Source: Litomosoides sigmodontis (Eukaryota > Nematoda > Chromadorea > Rhabditida > Onchocercidae). From it: a DNA stretch of 64,000 nt. The translations under genes and the position numbers were made by a program. Location of the stretch: NCBI GenBank assembly GCA_963070105.1, contig OY718806.1, positions 10,628,190 to 10,692,189 on the forward strand. Direction: 5' to 3'. The notes beneath the pieces were generated by a model. It saw only the letters and a program-made list of their open reading frames with translations. It had not been told where the DNA came from and did no database searches. This document shows, one piece after another, positions 33,301-45,534 of the stretch (position 1 is its first letter; every line of letters begins with the position of its first letter).

Positions 33301-36300
33301 AAACACCTGCAAAACCCTAGTGCAATGCGACTTTTGCAAAACAGGTCATTTTCAAAGAATTGCCATATGAAGTAGACGAACAGTTTTTCGTGTAGCTTGC
33401 ATATATTATTTAAGGAAGTACTGATTTTTGATGCTTGATTAGTTACATACGACCTCGGATGGTTTAGAGTGATTGCTATGATGGTTTGATTTTGTAAGTA
33501 GTATTGTAATTAGTAGGGTGCAAAAATGAACTGCTGGGAAACGTATTTTTTATTAATGCTCCGTACGATAAGAGCTGAAGAGGAAACGCGCGTAAAAGGA
33601 ATGGTAGAAATGTTCTGAAGCAGCTAAAGGAGACTTTTTTAAGAGAAGTCTCCTTGAAGAAGACTAGATTTATTTATCTAAGGTTCCGGTTTCTATCGGA
33701 CTTTCGATTATGATGCATTGCTGTTACTCGCGTAAGTACCAAGACTTCGGCAGGCGACAAAATATACATCCATAGTTATAGATATTGTCTTCTGATATAG
33801 GTCATCATTGGTTTCACGCAAATTGTCCTGGAATTAGCATAAAGGGATGAAGGAGCCGGTGGTAAGAGAGAACGAAGTTGCTGAGAGTAGACACATGTTC
33901 TCACTCCTAGTCTAAGTATGAATCCATGCTCCAAATTACTTAGATGAAAGCATAATAACTTACCTTCAAAGCAATTTTAGTTCCTAGCTGATATGTGAAC
34001 AACTAGAAGACTCAGCCATTACATATTTCTACGTGCAATGGTCAGTACATGTATTTCATGCTAGACTCTAACGTCTACTCAATTTAAGCAATCAGTCAAC
34101 TTTCCTGTAACACGGAATGCTTATTAAATGTATCGCTCGCAAACTTTCTAGCTGAACTCTACTTTCAGTCGTTTTTGCTAAAAGCTACCTAATATACTAA
34201 TCTACCGAACTTTAACTTTCTCTCCTAACAAATTTTTGTCCCAGTTAGCATCAAGTCAAAAATACCAACAAGCTCTTACTGTCTGGCTCTTCATGTCTGA
34301 TTTATAGCTGAATGCACAACCCGATGCATTGATGATAGCAACTTGTATACATTCCTGTTAAGTTGTTCATTTTAGTATTTTAACTGCTAACGAGAATTCA
34401 TCGGATTGCTTTCAGACAAATAATCTCGCTCGGAAGTACTTCGCTTTTAGGCCGAATTTGTACGACTATGAGCAGCTGAGTAAACATCCTTGTTAGGTGC
34501 ACAGCCTCTACAGTCCTGAGTTCAAGGCAAGAAAGTGGAAGTTTTATCAATCAATTTAAGAAGAAGAAAGTCCATCAAGAGAAGGCGGCTCACGTTCAAT
34601 AAAAAGTGATTTCCAATTTATTGCTGTCTTTTTTTTTCGTTCAAGCCTGTCTTTAAGGCTAGCTTTCCGAAAACGATGGAAATTAAATATGGTGAAATTC
34701 ATCTGCAGCTGTAAGACCTCAGAAACTCGGAATAAAAAGCATTTGATTCATTAATTACAGAACTGCGATTATCCACATAGCGTTCATTTGCCGTTCTATC
34801 CAATTTTTTAAAAAATTGTCGCTCGCCTTCAGCAGCACTGTGAGATTCGTTGAGTTAAAAAGGTGGTTGCATATCTTCATAAGTTTCAAAATTGTTACCA
34901 AATTTTTTCAATTTTCAATATTTGATTCGTGAATTGAGAAAAAGTTAGAGAGCCACGAAAATCTAGGACGTTCTTTTCTGAGGAAATTTCTGCATTTATT
35001 AACACAACTGCCTTTCTACCACTTTTACAAGATGGAATTAATTATTTAGAAAGCGAGTCTACGAAGATCAACCAACAGACTTTCAGATGGTTTACAACGC
35101 CACTTGTAACTTACCAATTGTTGACCCAAAGTTAAAGAACGACTCTCATGGGAAGAACTGAAATCATTCATCTCCACTTTACATCCTTGAGCACGTGATT
35201 TTTTCAACGAACTACGGATTGCATTGGTTCGGTCCACAATATCGTATTACGAGACGGTTGGATCAATCTGAATCAGGAAACAGTGTACATCGTTGATTTG
35301 AGGGGAAAGCTGGGCGAAATATACCATTGCTCGGGCGAGAGGAAGCAGGGAGAGAGTACTGCAGTAGTTGATCCAGTCAGTGGGCGACAAATGACCAGTT
35401 AGAGGACGTAAATGCGCCCGCAGGTGTTGCCACTCGCCGTTGTCGTGTGTATCATTCTCGTAATCTTTCAATCGCTACAATGTGTCGTGTCGGTTGTGTT
35501 TTAGTATCTATCATCAGTGTAATTTTATCACTGAATCCCCTTTTATATGTGTGTCAGGATTTTCAGCAGTGCTTGAGGAGGACTGATAGAGTCGTCACAC
35601 TACAAATGCGAGACACTTTACATGCACTTAGGCTCTGAAGTGATGCTGCTAGAAGAGTGAGACTGGGACATATTTACGGACAGATTCCGGAGTTATCTGC
35701 AACAGAACAGTAAGCGAAATGGATGGCTGCTGCTGTTGCTCAAGCAATTGAACACAGTCAGAAGGCGTCTTCGGATCATCATCTCGCTACTGGTACGTGG
35801 GGATGGGGATAAATGAATGAATGATGTGTCAGTATTACAGCTCAGTCAACTTCGCAGTTATCTTTCAAACGTGTTTGCAAAAAGCTTGACTGAAATCCAA
35901 AACGCTGCACCGAACCACTACTGGACAGTGGAGCGTGCACAATGCACATCGAAATTTAGGTCGTCATTGCCACCGATACGGCTGCAGAACCTTTGGAAGT
36001 AGAAGATCGGGATGGAAACAAGAACTGATAGGATTGAATGAGAGTGGCAAGGGGGGTTTCTCACCATATATCTATCTGATCGTAGGCTCACTTCCGAATC
36101 AGTCGATCGCCCGGAGAGACCGGAATGGAAGGTGGTGCGTTATAGTCCCACCACATCACACCCTATCGCATGATTTATTAGTATTACTTTTGCCGCACAC
36201 ATGCATCATACATCTGATCTGTCGCTGCACATCGCTCAACCACGCAGCTCTCGTCGCTTTCCTTTTTTCTTCGCGTGTGAATTTTCAAGAATTTTTCTGC

Positions 36301-37341
36301 GCACTCTCTTCTAAACACTCAATTTGCGGCTCTTCCTACTATTTTCCTTGCTTCCGTTCTCATCCCTGCGGTTCCTCTATTGTTGCCATCCATTAACAGT
36401 GTTCTTACCATAATTGCAGTGGTACTACTTAGTGCTGCCTTTAATAGCACAAGATGTTTGCGCAGATTTGATAAACTCATCCTCTGCTGCATTCCTAGCA
36501 ACGTCACTCTTCCTCTGCGAAATATTTACATTTCCACTTGGAACACATTTTGTATGCATCTCAGTTAGCTCGAACTATTTGAAATATCTGCCCAAAGTCT
36601 CGATATCTATGACTGTGTTATCGTTTGATCCTGTTTGCAGCCACGTATTCACGGTACGGAAGAGCACTTACTGATATCATTTGAAATTTTCTTGCTTAAA
36701 GTACTTAGGCTTTAACCACTTTATGCTTTCTTTCCAATCCTATTTCCTTTACTTACCGATCATGTCTTGCTCATGTTTTTTTCAGCTTTTACTTCAGTCC
36801 TAATATTTGATAGCGTCAATTTTCTCTTCCTTTGTAAGCATAATGGCTACTCTGTAAAACTCGGTCCAAAGACAACAAAAGAAGGTGGACGGTATCATCT
36901 TTGGTAGTGAAGAGAAAAATTGAAATCTCCTCCATCCAGTTGCACTTTTCAGCGATTCATCGTGAACACGATTCATTGTGACGAGATTTATTGCGTTCAC
37001 TTAACCGCCTTCTATTTCAGAGTATTCAATAATTAGAAGACTTAGAATACTTTGAATTAATTCCATTTTAATGAATGAAAATTTCAATTAAATCTATCAT
37101 CTGAATTTTTTCCTTTAAGAAATTCATGCGTAAAAGTGATCGAAAATCGTGGTTTACATTAAACTTCTTTGATTTTTTCAAGTTGTAAATGTACAGCTTA
37201 ACGCTTTTAAACTATTTTGTTTTATTAATCCACTCAACAGCTTATTTAAATGTTGGCTGATTTACCTGGGTTTTGATCAGTTCTCCTCCTCTTATCCTCA
37301 CTCACTTCTAGCAAAGTACAGTAATTACCCACCATAATCTC

Positions 37342-37495
37342 GAAAACTGCTAAAATTCATGATTTCTTTGTGAAAATTGAAAATGCTTTAACAGTTATTG
37401 TAACCAGAGAAGGAAAGATCAATTCTACATTGCGCATTTACAAACGCATTTACAAATCATGAATTTTAGCAGTTTTCAAATTGCGCATTTACAAA
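37342..37495. repeat. 24-bp inverted repeat with internal direct repeats
   Basis: Arms 37342-37365 and 37454-37477 are exact reverse complements separated by 88 bases. The element CGCATTTACAAA occurs three times (within 37429-37444, at 37445-37456, and within 37480-37495). It lies 205 bases before the ACN-1 start codon. Confidence 0.85.
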
Positions 37496-37689
37496 ACACG
37501 ATTGAAATACCACAATAGCAGACAAACGATGTAATGATGAAATGTTCAACATGATGACTCATTAGTTTAATAAAATATCATCATACATTCAGAACATCAT
37601 TCTCGTTAATGCTGCTCGTTTCACTGGCTCTATATTGGTTCACGCTATTAAAGTTTAAGGCTAGTAAAACGAACAGTTGATAACGATCT

Positions 37690-37699
37690 TAATTTCAGT
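37690..37699 (+). promoter_or_regulatory. Splice acceptor immediately before the ACN-1 ATG
   Basis: TTAATTTCAG ends one base before the ATG at 37700. In nematodes this position is typical of spliced-leader trans-splicing. A cis-spliced 5' UTR exon is equally possible from sequence alone. Confidence 0.5.
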
Positions 37700-40600
37700 A
37701 TGATTGGAAGAAAGTCACTGATACACAAGCTGATAATATCAGTGCTTCTGTTTCATGTCTACGCTCAACATGGAGGTAACTCGTCCAGAAAAAATGACTT
37801 TAGAAAAGAAATTGGTATATCAACATTAGAAAGTAATCTGACATCGCCCCGAAATTCCGTAACATGGTCCACATTACCGCAAAATACGGTGAACGATGCA
37901 GTAATGGTAGCAGCAGCGGAAGCAAAAAACGTTCTCCGAATTTATTCCATTGCTAAGCAACCGGTTTCCTCAGGTGTAGTATCATCCCAAAATCATTCTA
38001 CAAAGCTTTTGCCCGAACCCAATCCAGAACCTGAACCAGAAACCACGATATCGCCAAATTTTCATTCCATTATGCCTGAAACAGAATCTCATTATAAACG
38101 CCTGTCAACAACTACTGTCAAAATTGCCGGATATTTTGCTGATAGTTCTTCCCATTTCGCCGCTATGCAACCATCGGAAAGCGCACAACTTAGAGTTCAT
38201 GCTGATGATTCTCAACCGCTTCCAGAGCTGAGTTCAGTGAAAGTAAGCAATATTAGTCCTACTCCGTTGTATCAAAACAATGCCTTCGAAGATGATGCTG
38301 AACGAATTGACGAAGAGGATGATAGCAGTAGTAACGCGGATTCTGTAAGTCTTTCTTCATCACCTGAACCATATATGCCATATATGTGAAGCTTTCTAAA
38401 GTGCTGCTTTGGCCTCCCTTCACTTTCTTAGGACAATATGATCTTAATTTAATCTTTTAAATCTGAAAAAAAATTGTGTGCTCAAACTTACAGTCGAAAC
38501 CAGGTGCCATTGATAATGAAGCTATCGAGGAACTTGTTAATCGCTTCCTGAATAGTGACGCTGCTGAAGATGGAAAGGAGGAGAAGCTCAACAAAGAAGC
38601 TTTGAAACTGATCAATTCAAGCAAGTATTGGAATGTGAATGATTTGCAGGTTTCTTCGCACTCTTCTCTTCTCACAAGAAGTTATTGAAAAAAGCTCAAC
38701 AGACATTGGACTTCCAGTTATTGGTGAATCTAGACTTCCGGTGGTTTTAGTGTCTGATGCTACTAAAAGCCATATATTAATGCAAATCTCATTTAGCCTG
38801 AAGGCTCGATACGAGATGATAAAAAAGCCCAGGAGTGGATAAATGGGTATGCAATTGAGGCACAGAAAGTATTGCGTGAAGTAGCTTTAGCTGGATGGAA
38901 TTATGTTACATCAGTATCGCATTTTACTAAACAACTACTTGATGAAGCTGAGGAGGTTTGCTTGCAATTTAACTCAAATTTCAAATTTTGGTGTTAAAAA
39001 TGGAGAGCAATTGCTTGCTAGTTGACAGTGATAGTACTGGAAATAGACGAAACTTCAAAATAAAGCTATGAAAAAAGGATTATCGGTGTTGCTACTCTGC
39101 GGTTTCGAATTTCAGACGCTAGGGAAATTTGTGAAAAGTAGCTCGAAGCAAGCAAAGCAGTTCGATATAGCAGCAATTAAAGACAAATCTTTGAAGCGAC
39201 AGTTCGAGCTCCTTTTGGTGGAAGGTATCAGCGCACTGGATGAAAACGATTTCAATGAATATAATGAACTTCAAAAGCTGGTTAGACTATCTGTACCAAT
39301 GACTTTGTTTCATCCTTACCATTAGAGTGACTTCCTCATCTCACTCATATGTTTTAGATAGCGAAAGCATATGCGGAAACTTCTGTTTGTGAGACAAGCA
39401 ACGCAACGATATGTCCCTACAGGTTTACTACTCGTTGTTTGATGCATTTTTTTTCAACGGATATGAAGATTCTACACGGCAATTAGTTAGCATAGTCATT
39501 AACATCGAGGTGCTGCTCTGTTATCTCACAAGCTTTACTCTCTAGGGACTCCCTTGTTTACCAATCATTCCATGACACATTTTCGCAGCACTGTTTTAAA
39601 TTGAAATAAGTATATAAAACACTTCAAGCTTGTCAGAAAAAGTCTACACAACTTTGGAAAGGCATTTCTGTTTCAAGAGTTTCGGATATTATATCAATTA
39701 TCGCGCATGAAAATGATGGCCCTAAAGTGTTTCGTCTCTGGATTGCCTTGCGTGATGCACTTGGACCAAAACTAATTGCTTCTTACAAACGCCTCATTCA
39801 GCTGATTAATAAAGGTATTGCTCAGTTTCAGAAAATTACACCAAATCGTTGCTCTTCTATGTTTTCAATTTCCAGAAACTTCTTTTACAGTAATGCTCAG
39901 TCTAATCTTCTACAGGTGCTAAATTGAATGGATTTTCGGATGGTGGAGCGATGTGGCGTAGTCCTTATGAACAGGTCATGTCACGTCATGAAAAAGCGGA
40001 CCAAAGTGACACTGTCACTCTTCTGAAGAACTTGTACCAACAAATTAACCCATTTTATAAACAGGTTGATAAATTTCTTCCCGTGGAAAATAAGTAAAGA
40101 TGCTGTGCCTTTCATCATCTATAATAGCTTGTGACAACTTGGAATTAATTATGTATGTATATTGAAATTTCAGTTACACGCGTATGTAAGACGTCAAATA
40201 CCAGCTCTGTACGGGTTAAGAAACGTATCTAATTTAATGCGAGATAGGCCTATCCCTGCTCACTTGCTCAGTATGCTTGTTTTATAATTTTTCCCAAGTC
40301 TCAGATGGCTTAGAAGATGTCATGTATGCTTCTTAATATTTGTTTGGAATGTTTCAGGTGATGCAATAAAATTATTTAACTACAGCTTGAAAAGTTGCAG
40401 AAAGTATTGCTGGTGATAACTGGATTGCCTTCTATCGGGATACCAAGCCATTTGAGGACGAAGACGATGTTGCAAGAGAAGTCCAAGAAAACTTCCGAAA
40501 ACTAAACTATACTGTGAAGAGCATGTTTAAACAAGTAATGAAATATTGGAAATAATTTTTACAAGCGAGGATTTACTGAAAGAAAAAGAATGTGAGGAGG

Positions 40601-43600
40601 ACTACTTGATCATGAGATAGTCAGAAGAGTTCAAATCGAAATTTACAGGCTTACAAAACTTTAAAGCAACTTGGATTTGACAAATTACCATCAAGTTTTT
40701 GGACGAAATCAATTTTTACGAGAACATGGAATAAAGATATGCTTTGTCATCCACCTGCAGCCTACGATATGAGGAATAAACGTGATTACAGGTATAATTT
40801 TTGATTGTTTGATTTGTGAATTTGTGTACTGAAAACCTCAGTAGGAAGGAGAGAGAAAGAGGCTAATCATTCTGAATTGTTGCCTCTAGTCGATCGACGT
40901 GACGCAGTATTTTCTTTTTACTATTCTTGCCAATTGGTTCAAACAAGTACAAAATGTTTAGTTTTCAGGGTGAAAGCGTGTGCACATCTTAATTTACCTG
41001 ATTTTGAATTAACTCATAAATTGCTGGTCCACATATACTTTTATTACATGTGTCGTGAACAGCCACTTCTGTTTCGAGACGCAACAAATCCAAGTCTCTT
41101 GACTGCTATCACCAATGCTTTTGCAACTAATGTTCGAAATATAAAATATTTAAAAGCGACGGTAATTTCTGTTTGAGGAATTTAAAGTTCTTTCATTAGA
41201 AGATATTTAACTGATAACTTGCCCTCCTCCATTATGGGCTTGCTTTCAAAGCTTTTGAAATTTTTGCAGAAACTAATAACATCTGAAACCGGGTTTAGCC
41301 GCTCAAAAATTATTAATCGTTTGTACTTCGAAGCACTAGAAGATTTCGTCAAATTACCGTTTGACTTGGCGGTTGATATGTGGCGATTTCATATATTTGA
41401 TGGCAGTTCAACAGAGGCTACCTGGAACTCCGATTGGTGGCATCTAAGGCAAGCTGGGGTTTGCTTCCAGTTAGGGAATGAGCAATAAAATATCGATACC
41501 ATACATTAAAACAGGTTTTAATAATATTTAGATTCAAGCATCATATTCTAAGGAAGTAAGGGAATTTCTTCAGTCTATGTTGACAGCAATAAAGTCAGTT
41601 TTCCAGTGAATTGTTCCAAGGTATCAAGTCACCTGTGGAACGGAAATCAACTGATTTCGACGCGATTGCATTTTCTACCATTGCTCAATCTCATGCTCCA
41701 GCAACGAAACACTTTTTCGCCTACATAATGCAGTTCCAAATCCTAAAAGCTTTGTGTCATAGTGCGACAAATTTGGTAAACTTCAAATTTCGATCTTGAA
41801 CTGAGTCGATGACAGCTGCTAGGGAGTTTACTATGTCTATCTAATTGGATCAACGGGGACAGGTTTGAAGCAGATTAAACTACAGGAATGGATATGATTT
41901 GGCTTTAAGAAATGAGGAACAAAAAGTATGCCTCAAGTTGACGCTGAAGGTGCGAAAAGTGGAACATTCGCTTCTGATAATAACGAAATAGAAGTAATAT
42001 TTCAGAGCAATGGATGCATGTTAGAACGCAGCCCAGTCATCGAGAGCATCAAAGAAGTGATGCTACTCGGTTCCTCAATTACTTGGCGAGAGGCACTGGG
42101 AATTATTACAGGTTTCATATGTGCATTAAAAAGCTTCTGAAAGTGTGAGAATCGTTTAAAGTTGTAAGCGGCTCCAGCTTCTGAAATGTACCGTTGTTGT
42201 GCATGAAATATCATTAATGTGCGTGGATCATGTGCGAAGTGCCGTACGTATCCCAGCAGTCACCACCAATCGTTTAACTTGGCTCCCGTTGTGTATATCA
42301 TGCAAAGTTACAGCACACTAACGATAGCCATAACCGTGTGTCAGTGTGTGAAGTGAAGGAAGTTTCAGCAATCGCTTGTTAATCCATTCACTCATTTTGA
42401 CAGTAAGCATGAAGGATTAGCAAGTTAGGTGATTTGGTGGCGGCTTTTTAGCTTCTCCTCCCTAAAAGTGACATCCTTGTGCTGGAAAGGGGGAAGAAAT
42501 CCATCCTTTCCTATGTGGGTGGCAACTGCAGTGAATGTTGAATATTTCTGTAACTGAGAGAAGTAACAGGTAGTAAGGAAGTTGACGCGAGTGCCATGTT
42601 GGAGTATTATCAGCCGCTGATAACTTGGCTTGAAGAGCAAAACGCCAAGGAGCATGCGTACATTGGATGGGATGGACTTGGGAAGCCATTTACAGAGTAT
42701 TCTTTCCGTTTTATCATCTTTCTTCCCAACATATTTCTTTCAAAGAAGAAGTTTCATTCTAAAGCGAGAACTCAGTTATGAATATTCATGAAAACTCATG
42801 ATGTAAATTTAGGTCCGAGCTACCAAAACTTCGAGAAAGTACCGCCAGTGTAGATTCGTTATCCGAAATATTGAGTGGGAATCAATTTGCATTCCCGGGT
42901 TTGTATTTCTTCCACAACTTCGTCTTCGTAGCGGTGTACTGAGAATTTGAAACTTGGAAACCATCAGCAGTTTAGGTGATCAGTGTTCGAATGGTAAGGA
43001 ATGCTTATTAGATTCGGTATGTCGAAATGATGTCTGTGAGTGCAAGGAAGGACTATATACTTTGAGGATTGGTAATACTTATAACTGTGTTCCCGGGAAT
43101 CCTGCCGATGCTGGTAAGTTTCTATTTTTCAACTTCAACACTGCAATATTTCTATCTGAGTCTTTTTTAACTACTAGTTAATTAATTTTAAGCTTTAAAA
43201 AAATCATTGTTGGCTCAGACAAGATTCAAACTTAAACGTGCACAAGTGATGTTCCTTTACCAGAATGCATTGTTCAGAATGATGCACACGTTAAAAGCAA
43301 AAATTAGTCGGGAAATGTGTCCTTTGTTTTCCTTCTAAGTTTACAGGTTTTGGAGATGGCAATGGCGGCTTAATCATCGGTTTGCATCCAATCGACAATA
43401 ACAGTGTAGTGCCTATTCCTGAGCCTGACGAGCAGGAGAAGCAACTAGAAGCTGAACTGGAGCCGGATTTTACACATGATAAACCTAGTGCTTTACCAAA
43501 ACCAGAATTAAAGTCTAAAGGAGCCTATATCAGTGTGTCAACGCTTACCTTGGTTCTACCGCTTACTGCTTCAATCATGCTTTTACAGCACATCGGAGGT

Positions 43601-43615
43601 GGTATTCAGCACTGA
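37700..43615 (+). CDS. acn-1: ACN-1-like peptidase-dead ACE-family protein
   Basis: A secreted or surface M2-family (angiotensin-converting-enzyme-like) protein; C. elegans ACN-1 is needed for moulting and seam-cell development. Exons: 37700-38344, 38494-38634, 38679-38723, 38797-38955, 39116-39280, 39358-39422, 39678-39814, 39916-40064, 40174-40270, 40401-40534, 40649-40791, 40969-41161, 41270-41448, 41607-41775, 42006-42111, 42570-42696, 42813-42898, 42976-43113 and 43347-43615, about 1048 residues. A signal peptide occupies residues 1-22, followed by a 190-residue disordered acidic/Pro region. The ACE domain runs from about 230 to 830. The HEMGH zinc motif is replaced by KLLVH (644-648) and the third ligand Glu by Thr672, so no zinc catalysis is expected. 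[28 protein letters not shown] and [13 protein letters not shown] confirm the family. A Cys-rich module (about 913-955) and a hydrophobic C-terminus follow. The 38634/38679 junction is uncertain, and the intron after 41448 uses a GC donor. Confidence 0.9.
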
Positions 43616-44785
43616 GCTTCAGGTTCAGTTTTTTGCAATAAAAAATACTGGTTCTTATCTGCGGGAACCTGTTTATGTTGGTTTCTATTTTCTAGATCGC
43701 ATGATATTTTCAACAGTGTCTTAGAACTTCCCGATGAAATAAGTAGTGTTGAGAATGGAATCGGCTCTAATTTTCCTCCATCCTCAATGATCGTTTATAA
43801 TGTTCGGTAAAAATAGCTGTACTTAGGATGATGACTTTAAAATGTATTTGTCTAATTTATGGGAGGTTTTTATGCGTTTATTTTTGTTATAAATGCTTCC
43901 TCCTTCTTATGAAAAAAATGGGAAGGAACAAGCTCATGACTCAATCAAATCTGCCCTACATTTTCTTAATTGTGATTAATATTTTTCCCTTCCCTTGAAT
44001 ACCCTTTTTTTGCATTCTTCCTGGCTTTTTACTTATATCATCTAATCAGTCCATAAAATTTGCAGGTTTGGATTTTCAATTACCGGCAACTGCTTATTTG
44101 CTATTTGGCGCTTTGTTCATACATTGAGTGATACATTTGTCACTTAAAACTCTGAGTTTAATTTCTCAAACTAATAACTGCAAAAATACATCGGGTATTA
44201 AATTTGCATATTTCCGTTCATGTTCTCTTTGTATAACTACTGCTATCGTTATATTGTATCTACGTCATTTTACATTGCAACCTGCAATTATGTGCTGTAT
44301 TGCTAATCGCTGTGAAGTATACTGTTTTTTTTATCAACTTCTTTGGTTTAACATTGAGAGCGAAGAGTGATATGACATCAAAATTATTGTCAGTAGATTT
44401 TAAAGCTAGGCTACTGTCCACGTATCAACCCATTTTTTTGCTATTTGATTGATTTTTTGCCTTACGACAACATATAGACTGTTCTTTCGAAGATAGAATC
44501 GCACGCAAAGCTTCTCGTCTCTTGGACCGATTCTAACAGTGTGACTGATGTTATGAAGTGATTTTTTAATTAAATAGATGATAAACGTAAAACTTTTACA
44601 TTTTAATAAACGAGTGTTAGTACTGTGGGTTTAATTTAATGAGTATACCGTATGCATGCAAAAAATGATAGCTCCCCAAATATTCTGATATTTAAGGAAG
44701 CGATTTAAAGAGCTAATGCTAAGAGTGGTAAATCGAGAACTTTCACCCAGTCTTTCTTCACTGTTTAGTCGGGAGTCATCTGGAA
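43616..44785. other. Spacer between ACN-1 and the let-7-like hairpin
   Basis: Probable 3' UTR and intergenic sequence. An AATAAA-like run appears about 20 bases after the ACN-1 stop. No other coding signal is seen, and the 80-codon frame at 44128-44370 has no motif. Confidence 0.5.
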
Positions 44786-44845
44786 CTGTTTGTTGAGGTA
44801 GTAGTTGGACACTGCTCCGTGAGCACTGCTGCTTACAATAAATAG
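44786..44845 (+). ncRNA. let-7-family microRNA precursor hairpin
   Basis: The segment folds into a 20-bp stem: 44786-44805 pairs with 44825-44845, with one bulged A at 44835 and five G-U pairs. An internal loop and a 3-bp inner helix (CAC/GTG) follow, closed by a 6-base loop. The 5' arm carries TGAGGTAGTAGTTGGAC from 44794, giving the let-7 seed GAGGTAG and an 11-base match to the let-7 start. Arm, offset from the stem base and precursor size all fit a microRNA. The mature product would be about 44794-44815 and the star about 44818-44839. Expression is not shown by sequence; the fold and seed are. Confidence 0.8.
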
Positions 44846-44877
44846 GTAATTAGCCATTTTTCACATGAAATTGATAA

Positions 44878-44998
44878 TGGGCAAAGAATCGCCTGGTTAC
44901 TTGGAAGATGAAGCTAATGGTAAACGAAGGAACCGCTGGTCACTTGATAGATAAAGCTGACGGGAAAGAAAGGATCGTCTGATCATTTGATCATCAAC
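44878..44998. repeat. Degenerate 43-bp tandem repeat, about three copies
   Basis: Three diverged copies share the pattern GAATCGCCTGGTTACTTG followed by GAAGATGAAGCTAATGG. They begin about 30 bases after the microRNA-like hairpin and may belong to the same transcript. A 25-codon frame starting MGKESPGYLED covers the first copies. Confidence 0.6.
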
Positions 44999-45430
44999 AA
45001 TCATTGACGATATTCTTTAAAATCGTACATCAAGGAACTAAACAAATATCATTTGGGAATATTTTGACATAACAATTTCCATGTCAATAATCGAGAGAAC
45101 TTAAACTATGTGAATTATATTTCATATTTATTATTCAGGGGCGTTGATAAATGAAATTTACAGCTTTTCGTGCTCATGTCAAAATGTAATAGTGCTTCTT
45201 TGCATTACGTTTCGAGAGATGTGGTATGATGGATGGTAAATGATCTGTTTTGTGGCTTTTAGCATTGTTGACGATTTTTATTTTATTTTCATTTTTCTAT
45301 ATAAATTTTTGTTTTCAGCTTTTTTTTATTAATTGTCAGTTCCACTGAATCATTTAAATTATGCCATTGGTTGATGGGTTCCGTTTGAATGAGTTCACTT
45401 ATTATTTTGTTGTTCCTTTGGCAATTTGTT

Positions 45431-45478
45431 GTGTGTGTGTGTGTGTGTGTATGTGTGTGTGTGTGTATGTGTGTGTGT

Positions 45479-45513
<35 letters not shown>

Positions 45514-45534
45514 TATGTGTGTGTGTGTGTGTGT
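45431..45534. repeat. Interrupted (GT)n microsatellite
   Basis: About 100 bases of GT with AT interruptions. The Cys-Val open frames across it are artefacts. Confidence 0.95.

Larger units (their letters stand above)
30364..37699. other. Intergenic stretch, no supported gene
   Basis: About 7.3 kb between PKC and the ACN-1 gene. The left part should hold the PKC 3' UTR. The more GC-rich part at 35000-36400 has two unremarkable minus-strand frames (35046-35237, 35247-35471). It also has a possible short first exon at 35722-35792 (MAAAVAQAIEHSQKASS..., ending at a GTACGT donor), but I find no partner exon for it. The last 360 bases hold an inverted repeat described separately. Confidence 0.5.

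Noticed and set aside
33627..33655. 10-bp inverted repeat with 9-base loop
   Set aside because: Too short to stand out from chance in 64 kb of AT-rich DNA.
35722..35792. Possible short first exon (MAAAVAQAIEHSQ...)
   Set aside because: Has a good donor but no downstream exon that continues it; the next gene has its own signal-peptide exon.
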